Shown here piece by piece: positions 1 to 8,441 of a stretch of DNA of 64,000 bases (positions are counted from its first letter, which is position 1; each line of letters starts with the position of its first letter). A program made the translations under genes and the position numbers. Under the pieces are notes generated by a model, which had not been told where the DNA came from, made no database searches, and saw nothing but the letters and a program-made list of their open reading frames with translations. Origin of the DNA: Mesorhizobium sp. WSM3860 (GTDB lineage: Bacteria > Pseudomonadota > Alphaproteobacteria > Rhizobiales > Rhizobiaceae); NCBI RefSeq assembly GCF_002294995.1, contig NZ_NSGF01000006.1, forward strand, positions 124,001 to 188,000. The letters run 5' to 3'.

Positions 1-1
1 C

Positions 2-2803
2 GCGCGGCATTCGCGCATGGGTCTCAACATCGACGCCGAAGAGGCCGACCGGCTCGATCTGTCGCTCGATGTCATCGAACGCGTGCTCGCCGAACCGGAG
101 CTTGCCGGCTGGGACGGGTTCGGCGTCGTCGTCCAGGCCTATGGCCCGCGCGCGGCCTTCGTTATCGACTGGCTTTACGCGCTTGCCAAAAAATATGACC
201 GCAACATCATGGTGCGGCTGGTGAAGGGCGCCTATTGGGACACCGAGATCAAGCGGGCGCAGACGCTTGGGCTGACTGGCTACCCGGTCTTCACCCGCAA
301 GACCAACACCGACGTCTCGTATCTGGCCTGCGCGCGAAAACTGCTGTCGATGACCGACCGCATCTATCCGCAATTCGCCACCCACAATGCGCACACGGTG
401 GCTGCCATCCTGTCGATGGCGAAGGATCGCGACTCCTTCGAGTTCCAGCGTCTGCACGGCATGGGCGAATCGCTGCACGAGACGGTGCGCAAGTCTGAAG
501 GGACGCGCTGCCGCATCTACGCGCCGGTCGGCGCGCATTCCGACTTGCTCGCCTATCTGGTGCGGCGGCTCCTGGAAAACGGCGCCAATTCCTCCTTCGT
601 GCATCAGTTGACCGACGAGGAGGTCGAGCCGGAAGAAATCGCCAGCGACCCGCTGGAGGCTGTAGAGAAACAAGGCCCCGCCGCCAATCCGGCGATCGCG
701 CGGCCCGCCGCGATCTTCGGCGCCCACCGGCGCAATTCAAAAGGGTTCGACATCAGCGATCCGGTGATGCTTGCAGCCATCGAGAGGGCACGGGCGGAAT
801 TCGCCGGAGCGGATCGCTGGCATGCCAAGCCGATCACGCGCGCCGCCGGCTACGGCAAGCAGCGCCAGATCGTCAACCCGGCCAAGCCCGACGAGGTTGT
901 CGGCACGGTGCATGAGGCGGCGGCCAAGCAGGTGGCGACCGCCGTGCGAATCGCTGTGGAGGCGCAGCCGGCCTGGGCAAAACGCCCGGTTGCCGAGCGC
1001 GCCGCGATCCTCAACCGCGCCGCCGACCTCTACGAGGCCAACGCCGCCGAGTTCTTCGCTTTGGCCACTCGAGAGGCCGGCAAGTCGTTGGCCGACGGGG
1101 TCGCCGAAGTGCGCGAGGCGGTCGATTTCCTGCGTTATTATGCGGCCGAGGCGGCGAATGCCGAAGCGGGCACTGAAGCCCGTGGCGCGATCGTCTGCAT
1201 CTCGCCGTGGAATTTCCCGCTGGCCATCTTCACCGGCCAGATCGCGGCGGCGCTCGTCACCGGCAATTCGGTGATCGCCAAGCCCGCCGAGCAGACGCCG
1301 CTGATCGCCTTCCGCGCCGTCGAGATGCTGCGCGAGGCCGGCGTGCCGGAGGATATCATCCAGCTCCTGCCGGGTGACGGCGCGTCGGTCGGCGCGCCGC
1401 TCACCGCCGACCCGCGCATCGCAGGTGTCTGCTTTACCGGCTCGACCGAGGTCGCCAAGCTGATAGAAAAACAGCTGGCCGAAACCGCGGCGCCCGATGC
1501 CATGCTGATTGCCGAGACGGGCGGGCTGAACGCCATGATCGTCGATTCCACGGCGCTTCCCGAGCAGGCGGTGCGCGACATCCTTGCCTCCGCCTTCCAG
1601 AGCGCCGGCCAACGCTGCTCGGCGCTGCGCGTGCTCTACGTCCAGAAGGACGTCGAGAAGAAGATGCTCGCCATGCTGAAGGGCGCAATGGAGGCCCTCA
1701 ACGTCGGCGATCCATGGCTGATATCGACCGATGTCGGCCCGGTCATCGATGATGAGGCGCAGGCCTCGATCAGCGACTACTGCAAGAAGAAGGGGCTGGA
1801 GGGCCGGCTGATCGGCAAGCTGGAAGCGCCGGCTACCGGCCGCTTCGTCGCGCCGCATGTCTTTCGGGTAAAAGGCATCGAGGAGATGGAACGCGAAGTG
1901 TTCGGCCCGGTGCTGCATGTCGCGACCTTCGACGCCGACGACATCGACGCGGTGATTGCCGGCATCAACCGCAAGGGCTACGGCCTGACCTTCGGCCTGC
2001 ACACCCGCATCGAGGGCCGGGTCCAGCATTTCGTCGATGGCATCCATGCCGGCAACATCTATGTCAACCGCAACCAGATCGGCGCCGTCGTCGGCTCGCA
2101 GCCCTTCGGCGGCGAGGGTCTGTCCGGCACCGGGCCAAAGGCCGGCGGGCCGCATTATCTGCGCCGCTTCCGCAAGGGCCCGGAGGCGGGTACGGAAGTC
2201 GGCGACGGCCACAAGGTGACGGCGACGGAACTCGCCGACAATCTGCCGGACCCGACGCTTGGCGGCTGGTCGACGCGACCCGATCGCGTGGCGATTCTGA
2301 GAAAACATCTGCGCGGCAAGGGGGCTGCGGCCATCGCCGCCGCAGCGAGCCTCGATTTCGGCCAGGTCGACCTGCCGGGCCCGACCGGCGAGGCCAACAC
2401 GCTGTCGCTCGCCCCGCGCGGCCGGGTGCTCTGCCTGGGACCGGACACCGAGACGCTGCTTGCGCAGACAATCCAGGCTTTAGCCGCCGGTAACGCCGTT
2501 CTGGCAGTGGCGCCAGGCGCGCCGGCGGCGCTGTCGGCGCTGACCGGCAAGGGCCTGCCGCTGGCGGCGATCGACGGCCGGCCGGACCCGGTCGAAGCGC
2601 GGTCGCTGCGCGTCGATGTCGTCGCCTTCTCCGGCACGCCGGAAGCGGCGCGGATCGTGCGCAAGGTGATTGCCGAGCGCGCCGGGCCGATCGTGCCGCT
2701 GGTCAGCGAAGTGCTTAATCCGGCAGCCTATGCGCATGAGCGCGCGGTCTGCGTCGACACCACGGCGGCCGGCGGCAATGCGAGTCTGCTTGCGGCTGCC
2801 TAG
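2..2803 (+). CDS. putA: PutA, C-terminal part (proline dehydrogenase end plus P5C dehydrogenase); 5' end outside window
   Basis: Bifunctional enzyme that oxidises proline to glutamate. The frame is open to the window edge, so the N-terminal part is missing. The first ~200 residues are the end of the FAD proline dehydrogenase barrel; RIYAPVG followed by YLVRRLLENGA is the usual flavin-domain terminus. Then comes an aldehyde dehydrogenase domain acting on glutamate semialdehyde: SPWNFPLAIFTGQ (NAD fold), ETGGLNAM (catalytic Glu) and SAGQRCSALRV, whose Cys is about residue 534 counted from the first Met at 17. After ~residue 730 a C-terminal extension typical of long PutA proteins follows. The gene converges on the hmuQ-like gene with a gap of about 35 bases. 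The family call is secure; regulation (a PutA DNA-binding domain or an Lrp-type activator) cannot be judged because the N terminus is absent. Confidence 0.96.
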   Translation, partial: ARHSRMGLNIDAEEADRLDLSLDVIERVLAEPELAGWDGFGVVVQAYGPRAAFVIDWLYALAKKYDRNIMVRLVKGAYWDTEIKRAQTLGLTGYPVFTRKTNTDVSYLACARKLLSMTDRIYPQFATHNAHTVAAILSMAKDRDSFEFQRLHGMGESLHETVRKSEGTRCRIYAPVGAHSDLLAYLVRRLLENGANSSFVHQLTDEEVEPEEIASDPLEAVEKQGPAANPAIARPAAIFGAHRRNSKGFDISDPVMLAAIERARAEFAGADRWHAKPITRAAGYGKQRQIVNPAKPDEVVGTVHEAAAKQVATAVRIAVEAQPAWAKRPVAERAAILNRAADLYEANAAEFFALATREAGKSLADGVAEVREAVDFLRYYAAEAANAEAGTEARGAIVCISPWNFPLAIFTGQIAAALVTGNSVIAKPAEQTPLIAFRAVEMLREAGVPEDIIQLLPGDGASVGAPLTADPRIAGVCFTGSTEVAKLIEKQLAETAAPDAMLIAETGGLNAMIVDSTALPEQAVRDILASAFQSAGQRCSALRVLYVQKDVEKKMLAMLKGAMEALNVGDPWLISTDVGPVIDDEAQASISDYCKKKGLEGRLIGKLEAPATGRFVAPHVFRVKGIEEMEREVFGPVLHVATFDADDIDAVIAGINRKGYGLTFGLHTRIEGRVQHFVDGIHAGNIYVNRNQIGAVVGSQPFGGEGLSGTGPKAGGPHYLRRFRKGPEAGTEVGDGHKVTATELADNLPDPTLGGWSTRPDRVAILRKHLRGKGAAAIAAAASLDFGQVDLPGPTGEANTLSLAPRGRVLCLGPDTETLLAQTIQALAAGNAVLAVAPGAPAALSALTGKGLPLAAIDGRPDPVEARSLRVDVVAFSGTPEAARIVRKVIAERAGPIVPLVSEVLNPAAYAHERAVCVDTTAAGGNASLLAAA

Positions 2804-2838
2804 TTGGCCCGAGACGATCACGTTTCGAGGTGGCGCGG

Positions 2839-3153
2839 TTAGGCGCCCTCGACCACTGAGAACCCTTCGAACTGCGGATGGCCGAGATAGTGAACCTTCG
2901 AGCCGCCAGCGTTGCGATGGGCGGCGCGGAAATTCTCTGACTTCGTCCAGGCGACGAAATCCTCCTGGCTTGCCCAGACGGTGTGTGAAGCAAACAGCGT
3001 ATAGCCGTCCGTCTCGTTGACGGGACCGCGCAGCAGATGGAACTCCTTGAAGCCCTGCATTTCGGAAAGGCTGGAGTCGCGGTTCTTCCAGACGTCCTCG
3101 AAGGCTTCTTCCGAGCCGTTCCGGACCTTGAAGCGGTTCATGGCGATATACAT
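2839..3153 (-). CDS. hmuQ: HmuQ-like heme-degrading monooxygenase (IsdG/ABM fold)
   Basis: A 104-residue single-domain protein of the antibiotic-biosynthesis-monooxygenase fold. IsdG-type heme oxygenases use an Asn/Trp/His triad; here Asn6, Trp69 and His79 fall at matching places, with the same ten-residue Trp-His spacing as I recall for IsdG (N7, W67, H77). The predicted role is cytoplasmic cleavage of heme to release iron. It is the last gene of a leftward operon with tonB and the heme receptor, about 50 bases below the tonB stop, which supports heme rather than antibiotic chemistry. The name follows Bradyrhizobium HmuQ by family and context; the biliverdin-type product was not deduced. Confidence 0.85.
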   Translation of the reverse strand: MYIAMNRFKVRNGSEEAFEDVWKNRDSSLSEMQGFKEFHLLRGPVNETDGYTLFASHTVWASQEDFVAWTKSENFRAAHRNAGGSKVHYLGHPQFEGFSVVEGA

Positions 3154-3203
3154 TGGCTTCCTTTCGAAATGAACGAATTCTGACGTTTAGGATGGCGAAA
3201 GCT

Positions 3204-4175
3204 TTAAAAAGGGCCAATCCGCGCCTTGAACACCCAACTTGATTTTCCGGTCTCGGGTGGAATGGGAGGGAACGGGGCTTGCTTGCGCACCAGCGTCAAA
3301 GCGAACTGATCGAGCTCGGCGGACCCTGAACTTTCAGTGAGCTGCAGGTCGCTGACGCTGCCGTCGGCCGCGACGACGAAAACCACCCTGGCATTGTTGC
3401 GAGCCTTGGCCTGGATCGATTTCGAAACGCGACGGTTGGCGCGGGCGAGCTTCTTCTGGATTTCACCGCTGTAGCGGGACTCCAGGGCATTGCCGGCGGC
3501 GGCCTGTTTCTTGCCCTTGCTTGCGATGACCGGCGCATCGCGCGCGTCGCCATCTGCTGCTTCCGTGCCGCGCGTTTCGACGGGTTCGCCTGACCCTGCC
3601 GATCCGGCTGGTGCGCTCGACACCGCTGCCGGGGCTGGCGGCTGCTCGGGCTCGGCAGGGCGCGCCTCGGCGCTTTGAGGTTCGGTCGCCGGTGTCGGTT
3701 CGCTGCCAGTGAGAACACTCCAATCATCTTGGCGCGCTATCGCGACCGCCAGGATATCCGGCGTGGAGGCGGGCTCCTTGGCGGCTTCGGCCGGAGGCCG
3801 AGGCGTCACCGGTTCGCTTGCCGGTTGCGGCGCCTCAGTCGGTGGCGTTGGCTGGACAGCCTGGCGTTTCGCCGGCTGCGGATCCGGCACCAGGGTCACG
3901 TCCATCGCGCCGGACGCCTCATCATTCAAGGCGCTGCCCATGGCATCGGCGCCGGACTGATCGGTGCCTTCGGCCTGAATCGCGTCCATGGAGTCGAATG
4001 TCCCGGCAGGCGCGAGCAGGAACGCGCCCGCCGCAGCGCCATGGAGCACGGCGGAAGCGATGATCGCCACCGGCCATTTGCGATGCCCGGCCGATTGCCG
4101 CGGCTGCATGAGCGGCTCGGCCGGCGTGACCGCGGGTTCGCTGTCCGCGTCGGAGGGGTGATTGATGTCCTGCAT
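3204..4175 (-). CDS. tonB: TonB-type energy transducer
   Basis: Inner-membrane protein that transmits proton-motive force to the outer-membrane heme receptor encoded upstream. From the chosen ATG it has 323 residues: a short cytoplasmic start, one membrane helix at about 34-55 containing the SxxxH-like AVLHG motif, a long Pro/Glu/Ala-rich periplasmic spacer (about 60-235), and a C-terminal TonB domain with NNARVVFVVAADGSVSDL and a final aromatic segment. The frame is open about 71 codons further upstream, but that stretch is Arg/Trp-rich, unlike a TonB start, and runs into the neighbouring gene, so the ATG at 4175 is preferred; Met23 is also possible. It sits between the receptor pair and hmuQ, so it is probably dedicated to heme uptake. 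Confidence 0.9.
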   Translation of the reverse strand: MQDINHPSDADSEPAVTPAEPLMQPRQSAGHRKWPVAIIASAVLHGAAAGAFLLAPAGTFDSMDAIQAEGTDQSGADAMGSALNDEASGAMDVTLVPDPQPAKRQAVQPTPPTEAPQPASEPVTPRPPAEAAKEPASTPDILAVAIARQDDWSVLTGSEPTPATEPQSAEARPAEPEQPPAPAAVSSAPAGSAGSGEPVETRGTEAADGDARDAPVIASKGKKQAAAGNALESRYSGEIQKKLARANRRVSKSIQAKARNNARVVFVVAADGSVSDLQLTESSGSAELDQFALTLVRKQAPFPPIPPETGKSSWVFKARIGPF

Positions 4176-4303
4176 GTCTCGCGCCGAGACCTGCAGGACG
4201 CGACAAGGAATTGTCAAATCAAGATCGGTTGCCGCCCATGGCGGCGGACCGTTGGCAGGCCACGCCATGACGTCTTGCGGGAAGGCCGGACGCAATCCCA
4301 CCT

Positions 4304-4717
4304 CTACACGCCAAAAGCGACGGCGGTCTTGGTCGAGGTTTTGAGGCCGCGCATGCACGTCGCAGGCTCGACGCCGGTTCCCGCGCATTCCGTCGCGCTG
4401 TTGATCAGCACGCGGCCAAGCTTGCCGCAGTCGGCGCCGGCCAGGTCGAAGCGCGTGACTTTCGTCTTGCCGGCCGGCAGATTCTTGAAGTCGAGCACGG
4501 TAAGGCGATCGACGACACCGGCCTCGTTGAAAAACGCGATCTCGAAAGCCGCTTTCGACAGGTCGGCACCGAGCGCGTTATTGACGACGAAGGTCAGCCG
4601 GCAGCCCTTGTCGGAAGGTTGCGCGGCGTTGAGCTCGAGATTGAGGGCCGGAGCCGGCGCGGACTGGGCCCGCGCCGGCTCCGGGCCGCAAGACATCGCC
4701 AGCGCCGGGGTCGTCAA
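4304..4717 (-). CDS. Conserved exported protein of the heme-receptor operon; start disturbed
   Basis: About 137 residues between the heme receptor and tonB. After an Ala-rich start ending ARAQSAPA, which resembles the end of a signal peptide, a small domain follows with several Cys (GCRLTF, ADCGKLGR, ATECAGTG, ATCMRG), suggesting a disulfide-bonded periplasmic protein. I recognise it only as a conserved companion of rhizobial heme receptor/tonB genes; its function is unknown. The readable frame opens with TTG at 4717 and has an in-frame stop two codons upstream. An ATG at 4724 lies in another frame, so either translation starts at TTG with a shortened signal peptide or one or two bases have been lost at the 5' end. 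Confidence 0.65.
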   Translation of the reverse strand: MTTPALAMSCGPEPARAQSAPAPALNLELNAAQPSDKGCRLTFVVNNALGADLSKAAFEIAFFNEAGVVDRLTVLDFKNLPAGKTKVTRFDLAGADCGKLGRVLINSATECAGTGVEPATCMRGLKTSTKTAVAFGV

Positions 4718-4729
4718 AGTTCATGGTTC

Positions 4730-6919
4730 TCAGCCTCCGAAGCGCATGGTTGCCGCAAGCTTCAGCGTGACGCCCGGTTCGTAGAGGACGGCAGTCGTGC
4801 TGCCGTTGAGCGGATTGGTGTATTTGACGTCGAACAGATTGTCGGCGCGGAAGTCGAGCTTGAGATTGTCGGTCGTCTGGTAGCTGGCAAAGGCATTGAC
4901 CAGCGTATAGTCCTTGGCCACCGGATTGCCCTTGGGCTTGCCGTTATATTGCACTTCACCGCCGACGGTGAGCTTGTCCTCCAGGAAGCGCAGGCCGAGC
5001 TGCGCCGTCACCTGCGAGGAGGGAATGGTCGCAAGGGCGGCCCGCTCGCCTTCATACGAGATGGTGTGGCCGTTGACGATGGAGGCCGAAAGGCCCGCAT
5101 AGCCCCAGCCGGCGTCATAGACGCTTTCCAGTTCGAAACCGTCGATCTTGGCCTTGGCGAAGTTCTGGTACTGGAAGCAGATCGGGATGCCCGGGCCGAA
5201 CGGGCAGCCGCTGGTCGGGTCGAAGGCCGACAGCGTGACGCCGTCGATATAGTCTTCGACATTGTTGTTGAAATAGGCGGCCTTGAGCCGCAGAGCGTCG
5301 CCGCCTTCGAAAATGTCGTTCTGCTTGTAGTTGACGCCTAACTCGACGGTCTTGCCGGTCTCAGGCTTGAGATTCGGATTGGGCAGGAAGGGAAAGGTGA
5401 CGCCGGCCGGATGGTTACCGCTGATCAACGTCTCCGTCAGCGAGGGTGAGCGGTAGCCTTCCGCATAGGTGCCGTAAAACTGCAGGCCGGCGAGGCCAGC
5501 GCTTTCGAAGGGCGATACGCCGACGGTGATGCGCGGCGACAGCCGGTCGCCCGATGTCTCGTGCTCGGAGTCCTTCAGGCTGTAATTGTCGTAGCGCAGG
5601 CCGGTGATGACCTCTAGCCATTCCCAGGTCAGCTTGTCCTGGACATAGGCGCCGGAGACGTTGCGCTTACCTGACGGCGTGTAGAAGCTGTCGCCGCCGG
5701 CTGTGCCCCCGGTTTCGACGTCGTCGCCGACCCAGTCGCCACCGTAAGTCAACTCATGCGAGATGCCGGCGGTCTCGAAGCGCGACGTGTTCCATATGTC
5801 GATGCCGGTCGTCCCGACATCGAAAGTCGACAGCGAGCCGGCGGGCAGCACCACGGGCAGGCCGGTCGTCGGATCGAACCGGTTCTGCGGAACGAGCGTC
5901 GTCAGATCGAGAAGCGTCTTGTTGTAGGAGGCGTTGATGTGGAGATCGAGCCAGCTTTTGGCATCGTCGGTGATGTTGTAGCGGGCCGTGAAGGTGTTCG
6001 ACTTGAGGTCGACGTCGTTGGCGGGAACGCCACCGCTGGTTTCCGTCCAGTTGTCGCTCGAGCCGACCCAGCCGAGCTTAAATTCGCTGTTCTCGGTCGG
6101 GCGAATGGTGGTCTTCAGCAGGCCGCTCAGCACGTCGAAGCCGGTGCCGGCAACAGTGTCGCCGCCACCGTTCTTGTAGTCGCCGTAGTCGCGGTAGACG
6201 ATGTTGCCCAGAACGTCCCAGTTCTCGTTGATCCGGTAGGCGCCGCTGGCGCTGGTGGTCCAGCCGTTGCCGTTGGTTTCATAGCGCCCGGTCAGCGATC
6301 CGGCCCAGGTCTCTTCCGGCTTGAGGAAATCCTCGGCGTCCTTGGTGTCGAAAAAGACGACGCCGCCGATGGCGCCGGAGCCATAGGTGTTGGCGACCGG
6401 GCCACGGATCACGTCGACGGATTTGATGAGCTCGGGATCGACATAGAAGGTCGACTGCGTGCCATGGTCCGAGCGCTGGAAATCCTGCCTCGCGCCGTCG
6501 ACAATCACCGCGACGCGGCCGAAATCCTGCAGGCCGCGGATGTTGATGCTGGAGCTGACACGCCGCGCGTCGGCCTGCACGGCAACTCCCGGCACGCCAA
6601 GGAGCATCTCGTTCGGCGTCGTCGCCATGCGGCGCTCAAGCTGTTCCTTGTCGACATGGCTGGCCAAGGCCAGCGACTGGATCGCCGTCTCGCCGGTGCG
6701 GCTGATGACGAGAATCTTGTCGAGCAGCGTCGAGTCGCCCGCACTTTTCTGATCAGTCTTCTTTGTCTGGTCGCTCTGCTGGTCAGCCGCCGGCTGGGTG
6801 GCCTGTTGCGCTTTGGCCGCCGGCATACAGAGCGCGATTGCCGCCGCGCCAGCCAGCAAGGCCGCCATTTCCTTCGCCATCGACCGATCTGTCGGCCGTC
6901 CCCAATTCACCAACCCCAT
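4730..6919 (-). CDS. hmuR: TonB-dependent outer-membrane heme/hemoglobin receptor (ShmR/HmuR type)
   Basis: A 729-residue receptor that would bind heme or heme-proteins outside the cell and import heme into the periplasm. A signal peptide ends near AAKAQQ (about 38). A TonB-box-like DKILVISRT lies at about 67-75, followed by the plug domain (NIRGLQDFGRVAVIVDGAR) and a 22-strand-type barrel. Two heme-receptor landmarks are visible: a FRAP-like box in EGYRSPSLTE and an NPNL box in NPNLKPET. The gene heads the leftward operon receptor, small exported protein, tonB, hmuQ and diverges from hmuP across a region with an iron-responsive box. Met14 is an equally good start for the signal peptide. ShmR and HmuR are both used for such receptors; ligand preference cannot be read from the sequence. 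Confidence 0.92.
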   Translation of the reverse strand: MGLVNWGRPTDRSMAKEMAALLAGAAAIALCMPAAKAQQATQPAADQQSDQTKKTDQKSAGDSTLLDKILVISRTGETAIQSLALASHVDKEQLERRMATTPNEMLLGVPGVAVQADARRVSSSINIRGLQDFGRVAVIVDGARQDFQRSDHGTQSTFYVDPELIKSVDVIRGPVANTYGSGAIGGVVFFDTKDAEDFLKPEETWAGSLTGRYETNGNGWTTSASGAYRINENWDVLGNIVYRDYGDYKNGGGDTVAGTGFDVLSGLLKTTIRPTENSEFKLGWVGSSDNWTETSGGVPANDVDLKSNTFTARYNITDDAKSWLDLHINASYNKTLLDLTTLVPQNRFDPTTGLPVVLPAGSLSTFDVGTTGIDIWNTSRFETAGISHELTYGGDWVGDDVETGGTAGGDSFYTPSGKRNVSGAYVQDKLTWEWLEVITGLRYDNYSLKDSEHETSGDRLSPRITVGVSPFESAGLAGLQFYGTYAEGYRSPSLTETLISGNHPAGVTFPFLPNPNLKPETGKTVELGVNYKQNDIFEGGDALRLKAAYFNNNVEDYIDGVTLSAFDPTSGCPFGPGIPICFQYQNFAKAKIDGFELESVYDAGWGYAGLSASIVNGHTISYEGERAALATIPSSQVTAQLGLRFLEDKLTVGGEVQYNGKPKGNPVAKDYTLVNAFASYQTTDNLKLDFRADNLFDVKYTNPLNGSTTAVLYEPGVTLKLAATMRFGG

Positions 6920-7002
6920 GCCCCAACTCCAAATCCTCAGGCTCGATGCTGGCTGGCGCGGGGCTCGCTCGCATTTTTGATCGCGTCCGGCGTCTTAAAT
7001 GT

Positions 7003-7054
7003 TGACTCATTTAGTCCGGTAATGCACGACTAGTAAACATGATAAATCGAGTCA
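7003..7054. promoter_or_regulatory. Iron-responsive (IRO/RirA-type) box in the divergent heme promoter region
   Basis: At 7040-7054 the sequence reads TGATAAATCGAGTCA, an exact TGA-N9-TCA match to the IRO box described for RirA-regulated rhizobial genes. A second near-match, TGA-N9-TCC, lies at 7003-7017. The box is between the receptor start (6919) and the hmuP start (7123), so one palindromic site could serve both arms. RirA itself is encoded about 4 kb away. The match is seen directly; binding is inferred. Confidence 0.65.
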
Positions 7055-7122
7055 AGAATTGAATCGGCATTTGACGAGGCGACCGGCCCGGTGGCCGGCA
7101 CAGGAAAAAGGGACCGAATGAG

Positions 7123-7329
7123 ATGAACAGCCATAACGCAAACGACTTTCGCTACCGCGTCCGCCGTTCCGACGACATGCCCGCGCGTTTCGAGCGCGTG
7201 CCGATGTCGGTGCGGACGCTCTCCAGCAACGCGCTGTTCCAGGGTGAGCATGAGATCGGCATCGAACATCATGGTGCGCTCTACCGGTTGAAGATCACCC
7301 GCCAGGGCAAGCTGATCCTCAACAAGTGA
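7123..7329 (+). CDS. hmuP: Hemin uptake protein HmuP/HemP
   Basis: A 68-residue protein of the HemP/HmuP family. The family signature region is seen in [39 protein letters not shown] (quoted here as pieces: [25 protein letters not shown]), which occupies the C-terminal half. HmuP proteins are needed for expression of heme-receptor genes in several rhizobia and act as positive regulators, so it probably activates the divergent receptor gene under iron limitation. It is first in the rightward operon and its stop overlaps a possible GTG of hmuS. Length and conserved core are complete. Confidence 0.93.
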   Translation: MNSHNANDFRYRVRRSDDMPARFERVPMSVRTLSSNALFQGEHEIGIEHHGALYRLKITRQGKLILNK

Positions 7330-7370
7330 GCACAATCGGCAGGCGGAACAGAGCAGACAAAAGTGGGCAG

Positions 7371-8441
7371 ATGGACGACATGGACCAGCGCGTAAGACCA
7401 TCGCCGGACGAGATCCGGCGGGCACGGGAAGACAATCCGAAAATGCGCGAGCGCGATCTGGCGGCCCAACTCGGCATCTCGGAAGCGGAACTGGTCGCGG
7501 TGCATTGCGGCCATGGAGCCGTGCGCGTCGAGCCGCGCGTCAACGACCTGCTGAGCGGCCTTGAAGCGGTCGGCGAAGTGATGGCGCTGACCCGCAACGA
7601 AAGCGCCGTGCACGAAAAGATCGGCGTCTACGACAAGGTCGTCACCGGCAACCACAACGCCATGGTGCTCGGCGAGAACATCGACCTGCGCATCTTCCCG
7701 AAAGTGTGGGCACATGGCTTTGCCGTCGAGAAACGCGACGGCAGCGAGATCCGCCGCAGCCTGCAGTTCTTCGATGCGGCCGGCGAGGCCGTTCACAAGG
7801 TGCATCTGCGGCCGGCCTCGAACCTCTATGCTTACCAGAAGCTGGTGGCGAGCCTTGAATCGTCGAACCAGGAGCCGACGATCGCGATCGCCTCAAGCGC
7901 GCCGGAAGGCGAAGTGGAGGCCCAAGGCTCGGTAGCCAGCATCGACGACCTCCGCGACCGCTGGAGCCGGATGACCGACGTGCATCAGTTCTTCGGCATG
8001 CTGAAGACGCTGAAGCTCAGCCGTCGTGAGGCGGTGCGCATGGTCGGCCAGGACTATGCATGGCTGCTCGACAATGATGCCGTCGGCGCCATGTTCCACC
8101 ACGCGGCGGAAGGCGAGATGCCGATCATGTGCTTCGTCGGCAACCGCGGCTGCATCCAGATCCATTCCGGCCCGATCAAGTCGGTCAAGCCGATGGGACC
8201 GTGGATCAACGTGCTCGACGAGATCTTCCACCTGCATCTCAGGACCGATCACATCCATGAAGTCTGGGCGGTGCGCAAGCCGACCAAGGATGGCCATGTC
8301 ACGTCGCTCGAGGCTTATGACGCCAAGGGAGGCATGATCATCCAGTTCTTCGGCAAGCGCCACGAAGGCGAGGGCGAGCGCGAAGACTGGCGCTTCCTGG
8401 CCGAGAACCTGCCCCGCATTCCCAGCCCGACCGCTGCATGA
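7371..8441 (+). CDS. hmuS: Hemin-degrading/heme-binding protein HmuS
   Basis: Cytoplasmic protein of the HmuS/ChuS/HemS family that takes heme from the ABC importer and stores, passes on or degrades it. With ATG 7371 it has 356 residues and shows the tandem arrangement of the family: an N-terminal half with ERDLAAQLGISEAEL and HNAMVLGENIDLRIF, and a C-terminal half with DVHQFFGMLKTLKLSRREA and FVGNRGCIQIHSGPI. The frame also offers GTG at 7326 overlapping the hmuP stop, but those 15 extra residues look unlike the family. It overlaps hmuT by an ATGA. A separate IsdG-type oxygenase (hmuQ) is encoded in the opposite arm, so HmuS may act mainly as a carrier here; that is inference. Confidence 0.92.
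   Translation: MDDMDQRVRPSPDEIRRAREDNPKMRERDLAAQLGISEAELVAVHCGHGAVRVEPRVNDLLSGLEAVGEVMALTRNESAVHEKIGVYDKVVTGNHNAMVLGENIDLRIFPKVWAHGFAVEKRDGSEIRRSLQFFDAAGEAVHKVHLRPASNLYAYQKLVASLESSNQEPTIAIASSAPEGEVEAQGSVASIDDLRDRWSRMTDVHQFFGMLKTLKLSRREAVRMVGQDYAWLLDNDAVGAMFHHAAEGEMPIMCFVGNRGCIQIHSGPIKSVKPMGPWINVLDEIFHLHLRTDHIHEVWAVRKPTKDGHVTSLEAYDAKGGMIIQFFGKRHEGEGEREDWRFLAENLPRIPSPTAA

Noticed and set aside
737..2308. 523-codon open frame on the minus strand inside putA
   Set aside because: It is a shadow of the high-GC putA reading frame: Arg/Ala/Asp-rich with no domain, and putA is clearly coding on the other strand.
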